Shown: piece after piece, positions 1 to 10,182 of the stretch
How positions within the stretch are numbered: the stretch's first letter is position 1
Layout: each line of letters opens with the position of its first letter
Assembly: GCA_016617855.1 (NCBI GenBank)
Contig: JAECUM010016672.1
Location: 1 to 64,000 of the forward strand
Direction of reading: 5' to 3'
DNA length: 64,000 bases
Origin: Megalonaias nervosa
Taxonomy: Eukaryota > Mollusca > Bivalvia > Unionida > Unionidae
Translations under genes and position numbers: made by a program
Notes under the pieces: model-generated
Seen by the model: only the letters and a program-made list of their open reading frames with translations
Told to the model about the DNA's origin: nothing
Database searches by the model: none

Positions 1-31
<31 letters not shown>
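1..31. repeat. (TA)n microsatellite, cut by window start
   Basis: Uninterrupted TA dinucleotides run from the first base. A longer TA tract at 8333-8430 likewise lies beside a zinc-ribbon gene in mirror orientation. Confidence 0.97.
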
Positions 32-34
<3 letters not shown>

Positions 35-85
35 CAGACTGTTTCTTTAATTGCTTGTTATAAAATGCCTCTGCGTTGAAACAAC

Positions 86-349
86 ATGTGCGCGAGGTTA
101 CGTCAGGGCAGCACTGCATGCTTGAGAGAATATTGCGCTCAGCATAATGCCCTCATCGCGAAGGGAAGTAAGGGACATAAACCCTGCCTGGGCTGCCAGG
201 AAGGTGTTCGGGGTCAGCTCCAGGTGTGCCAGCGCTGCGGTGGTCGAAAGATCAGAGCGATTAAATATTACTACGAAAAATTGAGAACCGCCAGTCGAAT
301 AAAACAATTCAGCAGTATTTGGCGAGATTCTGGGGAAGATGAAGCATGA
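86..349 (+). CDS. small zinc-ribbon-like protein, Polinton-associated
   Basis: An 87-residue open frame. Its C-terminal half carries CLGCQEGVRG and CQRCGGRK, two CxxC pairs about 16 residues apart that look like a zinc ribbon, followed by a basic IRAIKYYYEKL segment. I do not recognise the family by name. A clear relative lies on the minus strand at 8067-8240, where the matching part reads CGVGVRG, CVQCGGKK and WYYDKK. In both places an HNH-type endonuclease frame follows. Here the stop codon overlaps the next start as ATGA, so the two genes are directly coupled. A regulatory or nuclease-partner role is only an inference. The 37 N-terminal residues are less certain because the relative diverges there. 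Confidence 0.5.
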   Translation: MCARLRQGSTACLREYCAQHNALIAKGSKGHKPCLGCQEGVRGQLQVCQRCGGRKIRAIKYYYEKLRTASRIKQFSSIWRDSGEDEA

Positions 350-528
350 CGCAACCTTGCGAGGAAACGAAGTGGAGAGTTCATCCCGTGTTTAGTGGTT
401 ACAAAGCTAACACGAATGGAGATGTACGTATTGTGCGCACTAAAACAAGGTACGTGGAAAGATTCAGCACCACCAGCAACAGAGGAGGTGGACAGACCAT
501 TTGCTTGATCATTATTTATGAAAAATAA
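346..528 (+). pseudogene. HNH/NUMOD-type endonuclease, N-terminal fragment
   Basis: Sixty residues, starting inside the stop codon of the zinc-ribbon gene. WRVHPVFSGYKANTNGDVRI resembles the NUMOD4-like opening found on many HNH nucleases (aromatic, basic, G-Y, N-G-x-V-R). It also aligns with the start of the minus-strand HNH frame at 7640-7999. The catalytic HNH half, expected after the histidine-rich segment, is missing: the frame ends at a TAA and AT-rich sequence follows. This is a truncated relic. The family assignment rests mainly on the better-preserved copy at 7.8 kb. Confidence 0.42.
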
Positions 529-739
529 AGGTACCTACGAAAATGAAAATATAAGGTCAATAGCGTCAAACCGAAGCCTCTAACTGACCATGAGATTTCT
601 CTAATTGGGTTAGCTCATTTTGTTACTTTATTTTCGCTCTTGTGTTTCATTTCTTTATGCGCTTGCTTACTCGTCGAGTCACTCCTCGCTGGTCGTTCTC
701 CTCCTCTGCTGCTGTAATTAAATCATCATTATATCAATA

Positions 740-1727
740 ATGAAATCAAACACAGCTAAACTAGCTCGACAGCGACTAGAGGCGATTAAAAAATATCTAC
801 CGTCCGCGATTCTGTCAAGCAACAACTACAAGCACGTCAAGAGTCACAGGTGGAATTTGCAGAAGGTGTAGAACAATTATTTAATCCAATTGTCGAACCA
901 ACAAAGAAAATTGTTAAAGCAGCTAAGGCAACACAGAAAGCTCTTGAAACATTGCCTGTCGATATTCCTGGCCGTATTCAAGCAGCTCAACCACTACCCG
1001 TGCAACCTCCTCAACCACAACCCGAAGAAAAGCCACAACCTAAGCTAAGAAAAATAAGAACCAATATAATAGATAAATTTACGGCCAAAGTCATTGCCGC
1101 TATCATGGATCCAGACCAAATAGCTTTTATTGCTGCTTATGGATATCGCAAAAGAGATAAGTATGTAAAACCCGAATATATTGAAACACTAAGATCTGCC
1201 GATTGGCGTAAGGATATATATCGCATGGTTGCTAGTACTCCAGCAATCAAATCTTTGGAAGATATTGCTTATTTTGATAATTTTGATGGGAAACTAGATG
1301 AGAATATTGCACAAGATAAACAAGAAAGGAGACAAAAGGAAGAAGAAATGAAATTACAGCTTAAAATGCTCGACAAGAGAAACAAAAGGAAGAAAAAATA
1401 AGATCACAGCTTGAAAAAACTAACCAAAAAAAAAAGGAATTAATCCCAACAACAAGTGAAGAATATACAGATCCTGACCTCAGCGCCACTGGAAGTGGTA
1501 TAGTTACTTGAGGAAGTAGTCTTATTACTCCATATCCTAATAACGTCCTTGCTGATGTTGATCGACTAAAAATCCTCATTGGAGGAAAACGAGCCGGTAA
1601 TAATTCCCCAGAAATCATTAATGAAGCAGATAATATTTGTCAACGATTATTTACAGGTAGTATCATGGATATTAATGTTTATCGGTCCCTCATTAATGAA
1701 ATCGCCTATGATTATTTCAGTGATTAA
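740..1727 (+). pseudogene. helical/coiled-coil Polinton virion-associated protein (decayed)
   Basis: A collinear reading runs across three frames. It starts at ATG 740, shifts frame near 800, stays open from 850 to 1401, shifts again in an A-rich run near 1380, and has an in-frame stop near 1509. The order is a helical start, a Pro/Gln-rich linker (residues ~45-65 of the long frame), a folded segment containing IAAYGYRKRDKYVKPEYIE, a Lys/Glu coiled coil, and a C-terminal module containing DRLKILIGGKRAGNNSPEI. The same order (helical, charged coil, then a DRL/SRL-LLI-K-A-N module) recurs at 11848-13130 between a packaging ATPase and capsid-like genes. I infer a structural or assembly role but do not know the family's formal name. 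Confidence 0.5.
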
Positions 1728-1759
1728 GTATACAATTAGATCAGTGACGATAAAATAAG

Positions 1760-2205
1760 ATGATCATACACAATGCTCAACGTGGACCGACCATAGTTAG
1801 AGTGATAAATTCGCGATTACCAACATATAAAGCGATCTACGGTGATGGACTCGGTGATGCTCTTCAGGGTCTATTTAGAAGGATAGCCACAAAAGCAATA
1901 CCGATTGTAAAGCAACTGGGAATGAAAGCTATTGACGTTGTTCGTGAAAACGGTATTGGTGCTGTTGGTGATGTTGCCAGCAAAGCATTCTCGGCAATCA
2001 AGGATAGACTAGCGCGATAAATACGACAAAAACCTCAGCCAGTAAAATTACGCAGCACTGAAGTGATGCCTGCACATGATAGTAAAATAATAAATCAAGC
2101 TGAAAATCAAAAACTAGCAGAGTTAGCTGGTGTACCACTATCAGAAAAAGAAAAAATATAACGGCCAATCTTATAGCGGGAAGTGGTCTTCGTGTTAGAC
2201 GATAA
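1760..2205 (+). pseudogene. pX-like small basic virion core protein (decayed)
   Basis: The first 86 residues are open. A Gly-rich start (GDGLGDALQGLF) leads into amphipathic Lys/Arg helices (FRRIATKAIPIVKQLGMKA) and a Gly-Ala-Val segment with KAFSAIKDRLAR. This resembles the small basic pX/pVI-like core or membrane-active proteins of Polintons and adintoviruses. A TAA at 2018-2020 interrupts the frame, but coding continues in phase to 2161. After a slip in an A-rich run it ends in a short C-terminal GSGLRVRR at 2205. It lies 33 bp after the coiled-coil gene on the same strand. Short low-complexity proteins are hard to assign, hence moderate confidence. Confidence 0.5.
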
Positions 2206-2424
2206 CAAGTATATTAAAGATGTTCAAACGTGTATCTGATCCCGCATTTGACATGGATTGACGACACTGTCAGTAATCATTTTTTATGTCAACGAGTTTA
2301 ATATCAATAACCACTGGATTTCCAAAAAATTCATTAATGGTTCTATTAATGTTTCTACGATAATTCAGAAACGTTTGCGAGTATTATAATCAGATCTGAA
2401 TGTGGCCATTCCATCATTGATTGT

Positions 2425-2975
2425 CGTTAATGATGTCGTTATCGACATATATTTTTGTTGCAGCGTCGAAATCCGACTCTGGTGTTCTGAGATTATTAAT
2501 TCCATTATTATTCATATCGAGAAATGCATGCATTATACCACCGTTAACTGATATAAATTTTTATTCTTGATCATCGACGTATATTTTTGTTGCTGCGTCT
2601 GTGGGTATTACTGGGTTTCCAAGGTCGGTAATTTTGTTTTGTTCCATGATAATATATACCAGTGAAAATATCACCGATTTTCCTAGCATAATTGTTGATT
2701 GAATCGCCAGAGTCTTGTATTTTACCTTGATCAGTAAACATAACAATATTGTTAACAACCTCGGTGAGAATTCGTATGAGTACATCTGACAGTTGTATAT
2801 TACTTGTTTTTAATCGTTCTTGCTTGTCCTGAAAAATAACTACCTCATTTTGATCCACGCTTGCAATGTTTAACAAATCATCGATTTCATTTCTGAACTG
2901 GTCAAGAGTTGCATATTTAAATAAGTCCCCTTGCTGAGTTTTACCGCGAGAAGATCTCCGGTAAATATCTACCAT
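2425..2975 (-). pseudogene. fibre-like protein with repeated DAATKIYVD motifs (decayed)
   Basis: The minus-strand frame from ATG 2975 gives an N-terminal helical region. The adjacent frame then shows two copies of a trimeric-fibre style repeat: KITDLGNPVIPTDAATKIYV and, about 90 bp later, MNNNGINNLRTPESDFDAAT followed by KIYVD. Repeats of the form I-x-N/D-L-x-x-P-x-x-x-x-DA-A-T-K-x-Y-V are typical of phage and virus fibre shafts. A frameshift near 2640 and a stop between the two repeats break the gene. It lies directly downstream of the protease on the same strand. A related gene lies at 10.2-11.1 kb in the second remnant. Confidence 0.5.
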
Positions 2976-2981
2976 TATACT

Positions 2982-3414
2982 TTAAGATCTGTTTAAAATG
3001 TAGGACAACGTGGTATACACGTGCACGATTTTTAGAGGTGGTTTTGTTGATGATGATACAGCGTCAAGTACAGCAAGGGTTTCACGGCCACATATTGGCG
3101 GATCACTTATTGTTTGTGTTGGTAATGTTGAATACCAGATTGGAATATTTTGCATCGAAGTGCTTTGCACTCTGCTCATATATTTTAAACATTCTTTTGG
3201 TGGTGCTAGTCCATACGAATCGAAATTAACAATTCCGCGTGGATCAATCTCGTATGCAACCCAATGAGTACCTGGACCAAAGTTTTTATCGAGATTAATG
3301 ATACCAGTTTCAACATTGCTGGTTTGTGCGGTAATTGATCACGCATAAAAATACCTCTGAGTGTCCTTTTATGTTTACTTGCTTAGCAGAATCAAGTAAA
3401 TCAAAATTTGACAT
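2982..3414 (-). pseudogene. adenovirus-type cysteine maturation protease (Polinton PRO), decayed
   Basis: Read from ATG 3414, the frame opens with MSNFDLL, the usual start of Polinton C5/Ulp1-like proteases. After two frame changes it shows NLDKNFGPGTHWVAY, which carries the catalytic histidine in GTHW, then NFDSYGLAPPKECLKYMS with the conserved FDS-G and PP. PPICGRETL probably marks the catalytic-cysteine CG, followed by helical sequence to the stop at 2982. The enzyme would cleave capsid and core precursors during virion maturation. The two frameshifts lie between the start and the histidine motif. Neighbours are a core-like protein upstream and a fibre-like gene downstream, matching a Polinton structural block. 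Confidence 0.65.
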
Positions 3415-3429
3415 ATTAAGAACTAGGCA

Positions 3430-3690
3430 ATTTGCGTCTAGCGAACAGTCCCGGGCAGTCTTAAACCCTTTCCGTACCACGAATGGGGAGTTCCTGGAAG
3501 TCTCAGACCCTTTCCCTTTTTTGAAAGTTTTTATTCCGTGACCTGTTGCTTTCTTTAATGCCATTCCAGCAGCAGTTCCAACAGCAGCAAGTGCAGCAGC
3601 TTTTGCAGCAGCTGGGGCTGCAGCGGCTATCATTGCTGGTATAGCTGCAAGAAGTGGAAATATACCACCTGTCTTAGCGATGTCTTTAAT
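3430..3690 (-). pseudogene. Ala-rich pX-like core/minor capsid protein, fused to protease frame
   Basis: The minus-strand reading contains GGIFPLLAAIPAMIAAAAP, then an Ala-rich helix (AAAKAAALAAVGTAAGMALKK) that ends in HGIKTFKKGKG. A Gly-Phe-Leu-Pro hydrophobic start plus a GKG basic tail is characteristic of small Polinton minor-capsid or pX-like proteins. The frame then runs through about 30 residues of unrelated sequence into the protease start, so two genes have been joined by loss of the stop and spacer. The start codon upstream of the GGIFP segment is not clear. Confidence 0.4.
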
Positions 3691-3699
3691 GGCCGTTGA

Positions 3700-4735
3700 T
3701 ATTTATCAAAGTTCGATCAGATTTGGGCTTGGTTGGCCTGATGTTCCGCCGATTTATAATGGAATTTCGGAACCAAAAATTGAGGAGTTTAAGACAAATG
3801 AAGAAATATTTTTTAAAAAAAGCAGAATATAAAAAACCTCTACGGTTTTACACTGATAGAGTTGGAAATAGATATTTTCAGATTAAATATATTACACTAA
3901 ACAAACCGTGGGGTCCTTTGGTGGCTGCTGGTATAGACGTTCCTGTTAATGAAGATTTTTAAAATCATATTCAGATGATGTAAAAACTGAGCATTTAAAT
4001 ATTTTAAATAATTTAAGAAATCTATTTCTTCTTTATTGCAATAGTATTCTGAGGATATAAAACAACAAATAATTAAAACAATACAGCATTTAAACGCCGT
4101 TGTAGCAGACCTTAATCTGATCAATGAAACTATTATGAATTGTTTATTAATTATACAGCACCAAGGTTATTTATGAAACATTATAATGTAACAGCACATC
4201 AATTACCAACATTTACAATTCCAGGATTTGACAATACTGAAATGAAATAATCAGTTAATGATCTTATTGATGAACATTTTCCAAACATATTTGAACAATC
4301 GAAAAAACAGCCCCTCCGCCGGTTATTCATAAACATAACAACGATCCGCTTGGTGTAGGCCACCATATTTCACCTGCTATTGTAAATATTACATAAACAA
4401 TTGCAGTCAACCATGTATGTGACTTAATTGATGGAAGTTATCAAGTACATCTTGAAAAATCCACTCAGGCCCAGCAAGGATATATTTTATACACATTTAC
4501 ACCGCAAGTGCCGCCTGGGCATTTAATTACATCTGAGCCAATAAATCCAGTTTATCTGCGATGTCATAATCCACTATTATCAAGGATGCATTTCAAACTT
4601 ATGACCAGATAGGACACTTGATTGATCTAAGGAAGAAATTTTTAAATATAAATCTGTATCCGAGATCGTAAGATCAACACCAGAAGAACAAAAAGAAATC
4701 TGTCAAATAAATTATCCAAATCTGATTCTGATTAA
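3700..4735 (+). pseudogene. unassigned Polinton-like structural gene fragments
   Basis: The plus strand shows protein-like sequence in shifting frames. WPDVPPIYNGISEPKIEEF lies near 3740, KPWGPLVAAGIDVPVNEDF near 3905-3960 and MKHYNVTAHQLPTFTIPGF near 4172. A longer stretch at 4306-4612 includes DPLGVGHHISPAIVNIT and QQGYILYTFTPQVPPGHLI, then HFKLMTR, and GHLIDLRKKF follows near 4615. The last part resembles the C-terminal strand pattern (D-x-x-G-x-L-I-D/N-L) that ends some Polinton virion genes. At least three stops and two frameshifts are visible. I cannot name the product. The order and strand, divergent from the core-protease-fibre block, fit one structural gene of the same element. Confidence 0.35.
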
Positions 4736-5710
4736 ATATTATTATCAGAATAAAAACATAAATAATCTGATTCTAAATAAATATGATTCTGAATAATAAA
4801 AAAGATATTATTACAGAATTCATTTTTCTACTGATTTTTCATAATCTGATGTGGTAAATGGTACTCAAAATCGTAATTATCAGTCAGATTTCATCATCTG
4901 ATGGGGTAAATGGTACTCAAAATCGTAAAAATCCTACCAAAAACAAAAAATTTTATAATCACAAATAAAAGTCTGATTATGAAATAAAATAAATATTAAG
5001 ATTATCAAACAAATTCGTCAAACTGATGGGTATATTGACTAAATTTAATCAGATTAACAAACAATTTCATCAGATACATGGGTATATTGCCTGAATTTAA
5101 TCAGATTCTGAAATAATTAATCTGATTCTGAAATAATTATTATTAATCTGATTCTGACGTAATGATTTTTATAATAATAAAATAAATATTAAGATTATCA
5201 AACAAAGTCTTCAGATTGATGGGTATATTGCCTGAATTCATTAAGATCATTAGTTAAATTCTTCAGATTGGTAGTAATATTACCTGAAATTATTAAGATT
5301 ATCAAACAATTTCATCAAATTGATGGGTATATTACCCAAATTTAATCTGATTCTGAATAAATATTGTAATCAGAATAAAAAATAAATAATGTAATCAGAA
5401 TAAATATTATAATCTGATTCTGAATAATCTGATTCTAAATAAATATTTCAATAATAAAAATAAATATTAAGACTATCAAACAAATTCTTCAGATTAATGG
5501 GTGTATTGCCCGTAATTATTAAGATTATCAAACAATTTCTTCAGATTAATGGGTTTATCACCTAAATTTATTAAGATTATCAAGCAATTTCATCAAATTG
5601 ATGGGTATAAGACTTGAATTTAATCTGATTCTAAAAAAATATTATTATGAAAATAAAAAATAAATATTATTGTCAGAATACAAAATAAATAAATATTTTT
5701 TACTACTGTT
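4730..5710. repeat. AT-rich degenerate tandem-repeat tract (~53-60 bp unit)
   Basis: The tract carries repeated words such as AAGATTATCAAACAA, CAGATTGATGGGTATATT and TTTAATCTGATTCTGAA in the same order. The best-preserved units, between 5195 and 5620, have a period of about 53-60 bp. No coding frame of note is present. Confidence 0.75.
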
Positions 5711-5799
5711 AGAAATGAATTATTCCCCTTGACAGAATCTTTTTCTCTTTGTTTAGCTATTACACTTATTTTCACTTTCACAACTTGTACTACTTTCAC

Positions 5800-6220
5800 T
5801 GTTTAGCTGTTACCACAGTGATTTCACAATCACCACAGTCACTCTCGCTTTCACAATGGTTCGTTTCACGATCTGACATAATCTTTCTCAACTGCCTTAC
5901 GCGAAAATTCACAATCTTTTTTATTTCGTATTCGTGAGATAATTGTCATCTAATATTTTCAATTGCGTGTGAGAGGGGGACAAATAGCTTCAACTGATTA
6001 TCTGTAACTATTGCAAAGGATTGTAACATTCCTTGCTAAATCAACTTCATGAATCTATAATCAGATGGTAATGTATATTTTTTTTTCAAATTTTCGTTGT
6101 TGTAATGATTCAAAATCACAAATGATCTTTTCAGGATTAAGATTATCACATATCTGTATACCGTCATGTTGTAATTTTTTAGTCGCAGAAATAATAACAT
6201 TAATATTTCAGAATTCATTA
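5800..6220 (-). other. possible decayed coding stretch, minus strand
   Basis: Short protein-like pieces occur on the minus strand in two frames, for example TKKLQHDGIQICDNLNPEK and a downstream FRVRQLRKIMSDRET with an acidic tail. They cannot be joined without breaks and match nothing I recognise. The plus strand here has only short frames. Confidence 0.2.
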
Positions 6221-6283
6221 TATAATAAATATTTATTTAAAATAAAAATAAATATTTTACACAACACAACATATATTAAACCT

Positions 6284-6631
6284 CCATGTGAACTCTTAGA
6301 TTGCCAAACGACATTCTAACAAGTTCAGAGGGTGACGAAATATTTAAACAACACAAGAAATATTAAACCCTCATGTGAACTCCTAGATTGCCAAACGACA
6401 TTCTAGCAAGTTCAGATGCTGCATATATAATTTTGGCTCTAAGGACTGCTCAAACCCCATGTGAACTCATAGATTGCCAAACGACATTCTAGCAAGTTCA
6501 GAAGTTACATATATAATCTTAGCTCTATAGACTGCACAACATATATCTTAATTATGGTAGTATATATATGGACGGCACACAAACCCCATGTGAACTCCTA
6601 GATTGCCAAACGACATTCTAGCAGTTTCAAA
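6284..6631. repeat. four copies of a 46-bp conserved core with variable spacers
   Basis: Cores at 6284-6329, 6371-6416, 6457-6502 and 6586-6631 share CATGTGAACTC, then AGATTGCCAAACGACATTCT and AGCAAGTTCAGA with few differences. Start-to-start spacings are 87, 86 and 129 bp. The spacers are AT-rich and share looser words such as TATATAATCTTAGCTCT. The cores are much better conserved than the spacers. Confidence 0.9.
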
Positions 6632-6734
6632 GGTTACATATATAATCTTAGCTCTGTAGACTGCACAACATATCTTAATTATGGTAGTATATATAATCTT
6701 ATCTCGTAATGACAGCACACACAAACGGGGCCTT

Positions 6735-6990
6735 CTCTACGTGCAACAGATTTTTACACTCTCTCCCATAATCAACCCCGCGGAGTGGAAAAGTACACTC
6801 ACCACGTGATGACATGGTGGGAGAGTGTATTTTTCTCTGTTGCAGTTCGAGCGTGGGTCGCGGACCACCAACTATTAAGAAATATTTGCATCATAACGCC
6901 ACCGTCGACAGTGTGTCAGTCACGGGATTAGAACTTAAGACCTCGAGTATGAGAATCCAATGCTCTAGCACTGGACCACAGTCTCATTCT
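6735..6990 (-). mobile_element. tRNA-derived SINE (third family) with internal hairpin
   Basis: Read on the minus strand, the right end has tRNA-like promoter boxes: TGGTCCAGTGCTAGAGC as A-box-like and AGTTCTAATCC as B-box-like. The body holds an inverted repeat: GCAACAGA plus a T run and ACACTCTCTCCCA near 6747-6772 pairs with TGGGAGAGTGTA and CTGTTGC near 6817-6845. Target-site duplications were not identified. A fourth, more degraded tRNA-like head lies at 22570-22665. Confidence 0.5.
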
Positions 6991-6999
6991 TACAGATAT

Positions 7000-7635
7000 A
7001 TGTGTCAGAAATTATTATACAGTTACCAAAGCTAAATAAGCGACCAATATACCATTGAATAATAAATCACAGTTATTGTAAGCTGCAGCGTGGATTTATT
7101 TTAATTTAGAACCATTTTATAAAATTAAATCATGAAATCTGCGATCATACGCATATTCCTGCCGAGTTAAAGTAACATGTGTACTTCTTTCAACCGTTGC
7201 CAAGGATGCTAACATCGATCGATAAATCAACATGATGAATCTGTCAGATGTTAATGTATATTAATGCTGTATTGATTCGCACAGTTGAGATATACACACA
7301 ATTGCACATGAAATCTGTGAACGATGTATGTATTATTTTTCTGAAATTATTATACACGAAATAACGTGCAGGAAAGAGAAATATATCAAAAAACATAAAA
7401 AATATTTCTACGGTCTGTAACATTACGCAGTAACAAGGGAGAAAACTGCTTAATTACTCTACCAGAGAGAGAGAGCGTTTGCGTGACAGAGTTATCTCTC
7501 TTCATGTGTGTACTGAAACGCGATTCTCTGTTCAAATTTCTTTGCAAATGCAGATTTGGTTATTTTATCTGCAACATATTTTACTGAAGTACGGTTAATA
7601 TCGAAATATTAGCAGATCCATATGCCTAATGAAAT
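7000..7635. other. non-coding spacer
   Basis: AT-rich sequence without a convincing reading frame. A short block at 7190-7260 resembles 6005-6080 (shared CAAGGAT, TAAATCAAC, ATGAATCT and ATGTATA words), suggesting an old local duplication. Confidence 0.4.
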
Positions 7636-7639
7636 ATTG

Positions 7640-7999
7640 TTTCCTCGCCTGTCTCTACATTCCTAGATACCACTGATCTTGCACTATAATCATTATATCC
7701 AGTATTTCCGAATTTGCAATTCTGACTTTGTGTAATAACTCGCAAATTGTCAATAAGTTATCAAGTTTCCTGCCATTGATATGATCGATTACAAGTCCGT
7801 TTTCAATTAAACTAAAATAACACTGGTACACGAATCTATGACAAAGATATATTTTATTTCCCCCTGTATTGAATATGAGTTACCCAGTATTAATGACATT
7901 CCCGACTGTTTTTTTTAATCGACAGTTCCTGATTACACCATCAGGAAGTGCATCATAATTTGTAATGATGGTATGTTTCACAAATTCATTTTGCTCCAT
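7640..7999 (-). pseudogene. HNH/NUMOD-type endonuclease (decayed)
   Basis: From ATG 7999 the minus-strand frame reads an N-terminal NUMOD4-like segment and then CHRFVYQCYFSLIENG and VIDHINGRKLDN. This is the usual HNH nuclease pattern in which the H of IDH and the following N are metal- and DNA-contacting residues. After a frame slip it shows DNLRVITQSQNCKFGNTGYN, the conserved NLR-VT-S-Q-N tail. An in-frame stop lies near the middle, before LIFNTGG. Enzymes of this type cut DNA and are often selfish or homing. The zinc-ribbon gene lies 68 bp upstream on the same strand, repeating the pair at 86-528. The family call is good; activity is lost. Confidence 0.65.
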
Positions 8000-8066
8000 T
8001 TAAATAATAATATTATTTATCTAAATGATTATTTTGAAAATCTGACGAGATAGTCCTAAGCGTTTC

Positions 8067-8240
8067 TTAAGGCAACACCTTTTGTGTCGTTTCCGGAATT
8101 ATTTTTTTATCATAATACCATTTCAGTTCTTTGTACTTTTTACCACCACATTGCACACACAAATGAGTTTCTCCTCTGACTCCAACACCACATCGTAAAC
8201 TAGGTTTTGGTCCTAGACTTACATGCCTAACGCTTTGCAT
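8067..8240 (-). CDS. small zinc-ribbon-like protein (second copy)
   Basis: The minus-strand frame contains GPKPSLRCGVGVRGE, LCVQCGGKKYKELKWYYDKK and a short tail ending at 8067. It is the counterpart of the 86-349 gene, with which it shares KPxL, GVRG, CxxCGG and the YY-basic tail, but the first cysteine pair is reduced to one cysteine. The ATG at 8240 is my choice; the coding-like frame runs further upstream without a better start. An HNH frame follows, as in the other copy. Confidence 0.45.
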   Translation of the reverse strand: MQSVRHVSLGPKPSLRCGVGVRGETHLCVQCGGKKYKELKWYYDKKIIPETTQKVLP

Positions 8241-8328
8241 ATGATATCCACATTATTCGTTTACGCACGTTTTGTTACAGAGAGTTGTATAACCGATCAT
8301 GTGCCAATTACATTTATTGTTTGCTTGA

Positions 8329-8436
<108 letters not shown>

Positions 8437-8471
8437 CTTCAATTTAAATATACATTTGCCTTAATTATAAT

Positions 8472-8762
8472 ATGGAAGAGTTAGAGAGATTATCCGTAAT
8501 TGAACCCTCTAGAGCCAGATTTGATCTTGACAGAGTATCGAAATCTAAATTTAATTTTTCGATGCAAGAGCTGGCTTTAACGAATAAGGATATAACTGAT
8601 CGTATCCGTGAAGCCAAGAAGGAATTTCGCGGCGATGGTGCAGCTCATGTGTGGCCAGCAGTTCAAGATGGTCCAGATATCGTTGTGACTTTATCACATG
8701 TAGCAGCCGGAAATCTTCAACGAAATATGGTATTTTTCGATGATATTTATAATAATACGACA
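8472..8762 (+). pseudogene. Polinton-like gene of unknown function, N-terminal fragment
   Basis: About 97 residues beginning MEELERLSVIEPSRARFDLD look like real protein, with mixed helix and strand and balanced composition. From about 8765 the plus frame is the reverse of minus-strand coding sequence, so the gene is cut there. I do not recognise the family. Its place at the edge of the second viral remnant, just after the TA tract, suggests it belongs to that element. Confidence 0.35.
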
Positions 8763-8769
8763 CGGCAAT

Positions 8770-9181
8770 GTTTTTCCACGCTGAGATTTACTTTTTCAGT
8801 CTTTTATCGTTGGAAACACAAAATCTCTGTCCCTGGAAGCCCATTGACTCCAGTACTTTCTTCGATATTTTTCTCCATCATTAATTTTATGCAGATGTTC
8901 CCGAGATGCCTCTGGCGCATCGGTGGAAGACCACTTCCTTTCTTAAAACACTACTCAGTTTTTTGTTCATTTTCATCCGGCGTGAAATTTTAAAGATACG
9001 TGTATAATGCTGCAGCGATGTCTGGATTGATTTTTCCGTGCACGTTATATACGATTACCTTAAAAAGTGCTTCTGTGGACTTGCTGCTTTCAAATATAGA
9101 TGGTTCGGGAACAGATGCTTCGTCGTCAGGAGCGTTTCCAGATCGATGATCGAGCGCCATCTCGCCCATGATGACCACCAT
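8770..9181 (-). pseudogene. unassigned minus-strand viral-like frames
   Basis: A 63-residue frame from ATG 9181 includes ALFKVIVYNVHGKINPDIAA. It is followed, after a stop and a frameshift, by DAPEASREHLHKINDGEKYR and YWSQWASRDRDFVFPTIK, ending near 8780. The pieces are collinear and read as one decayed protein. No family recognised. Confidence 0.3.
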
Positions 9182-9184
9182 GTC

Positions 9185-9715
9185 CTCTTACTCCAAGCCG
9201 ACCTGATCAAAATTTACGTTTATCTATGGCACCGCGCAGTGTTCGATTGTCACGAAATCGTTTTCGTGAGACGACCTTGTCCATGCGGTCGTGATCTTTT
9301 TGATACGCGCCATCGTCTTCCTTTCGACCAAACCCATCGTTGTTTAATGTCTCTGGTTTTCACGATCACGTCCACGGGGCTCTGATGCAGCTCCGTGATG
9401 ATATCGTGGACGATACCCTCGATGGGTTTAACCAGATGAGTCGATCCTCTGTCGTTACAAAATCTAATTACAGCAAATTACTTGTCAGTCTCGTCTCTGA
9501 GCTGCTATTGTCGCATATGTCCAACTGAAATACGAGCTAGTTTTATCTCATTGAGTTTCTACTGTTAATGTTCTCACCTGATTGATATCTGGATAAATCT
9601 CCGTGGTCTGTTTGAGAACGTGATTGTCATTTGTAGCATACGACGTATCCTGCCTGTAAGTAACGTCAAACACTATCTGGTAAAATTCGATAGCTACTCG
9701 CACAATTTCAGCCAT
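9185..9715 (-). pseudogene. unassigned minus-strand viral-like frames
   Basis: From ATG 9715 the frame begins MAEIVRVAIEFYQIVFDVTY and runs about 58 residues to a stop near 9540, then continues briefly. A second segment in another frame includes PIEGIVHDIITELHQSPVDV and a basic Arg/Lys-rich tail (KGRRWRVSKRSRPHG) near 9290. These look like decayed coding sequence of the same element, possibly more than one gene. No function assigned. Confidence 0.3.
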
Positions 9716-9759
9716 TGCGAAATCTATATATTTCTATAAAATAATCGGCTTATATCAGC

Positions 9760-10040
9760 TCATCCAGTGTACATTTTTGGCAGTATCTTTACCCAGGAAT
9801 AGAAGGTTTTGCCTTGAGCGTAGTAAACTTAAACGTGCAATGCTTCGTGGTCGTGTTCGACACGGCAATGTAAACTCCCAGTGTGGTGACTCCGATCGCT
9901 GTTGTACCGTTGTGAAGCACATCCGCGGTGCTGTCAGGTTTGATGCCATCAAGTCTCCACGTGAGGATACGTTGTGTTCTAGACCTGCGTCTACGCACTT
10001 GAAATTTCCAGATGTCTACTGAAGCAGGTAACTGCACATG
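9760..10040 (-). pseudogene. C-terminal part of fibre-like gene (decayed)
   Basis: The frame from about 10037 gives WKFQVRRRRSRTQRILTWRL followed by a Gly/Thr/Ile-rich beta-pattern (TAIGVTTLGVYIAVSNTTTK) that ends near 9789. Alternating hydrophobic/polar sequence suits a fibre knob or other beta-sandwich domain. It continues the minus-strand gene at 10183-11136 after a gap of degraded sequence. Confidence 0.3.
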
Positions 10041-10182
10041 AAGCCAGAAACTGGATATAAGTCTAGCCGTGTCCTACTCGTTTCAATAATTGGACGCCAC
10101 CAGATGACTGGCAAAAACATGAGCCTGGTACGATCTTGAGACTTCTGATGAAGCTGGTACAGACACTCCTCATCAGTTTCCA

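Noticed and set aside
6284..6631. CRISPR array
   Set aside because: Only four repeats, 46 bp long, with spacers of unequal length that resemble each other, in a eukaryotic context without Cas genes.
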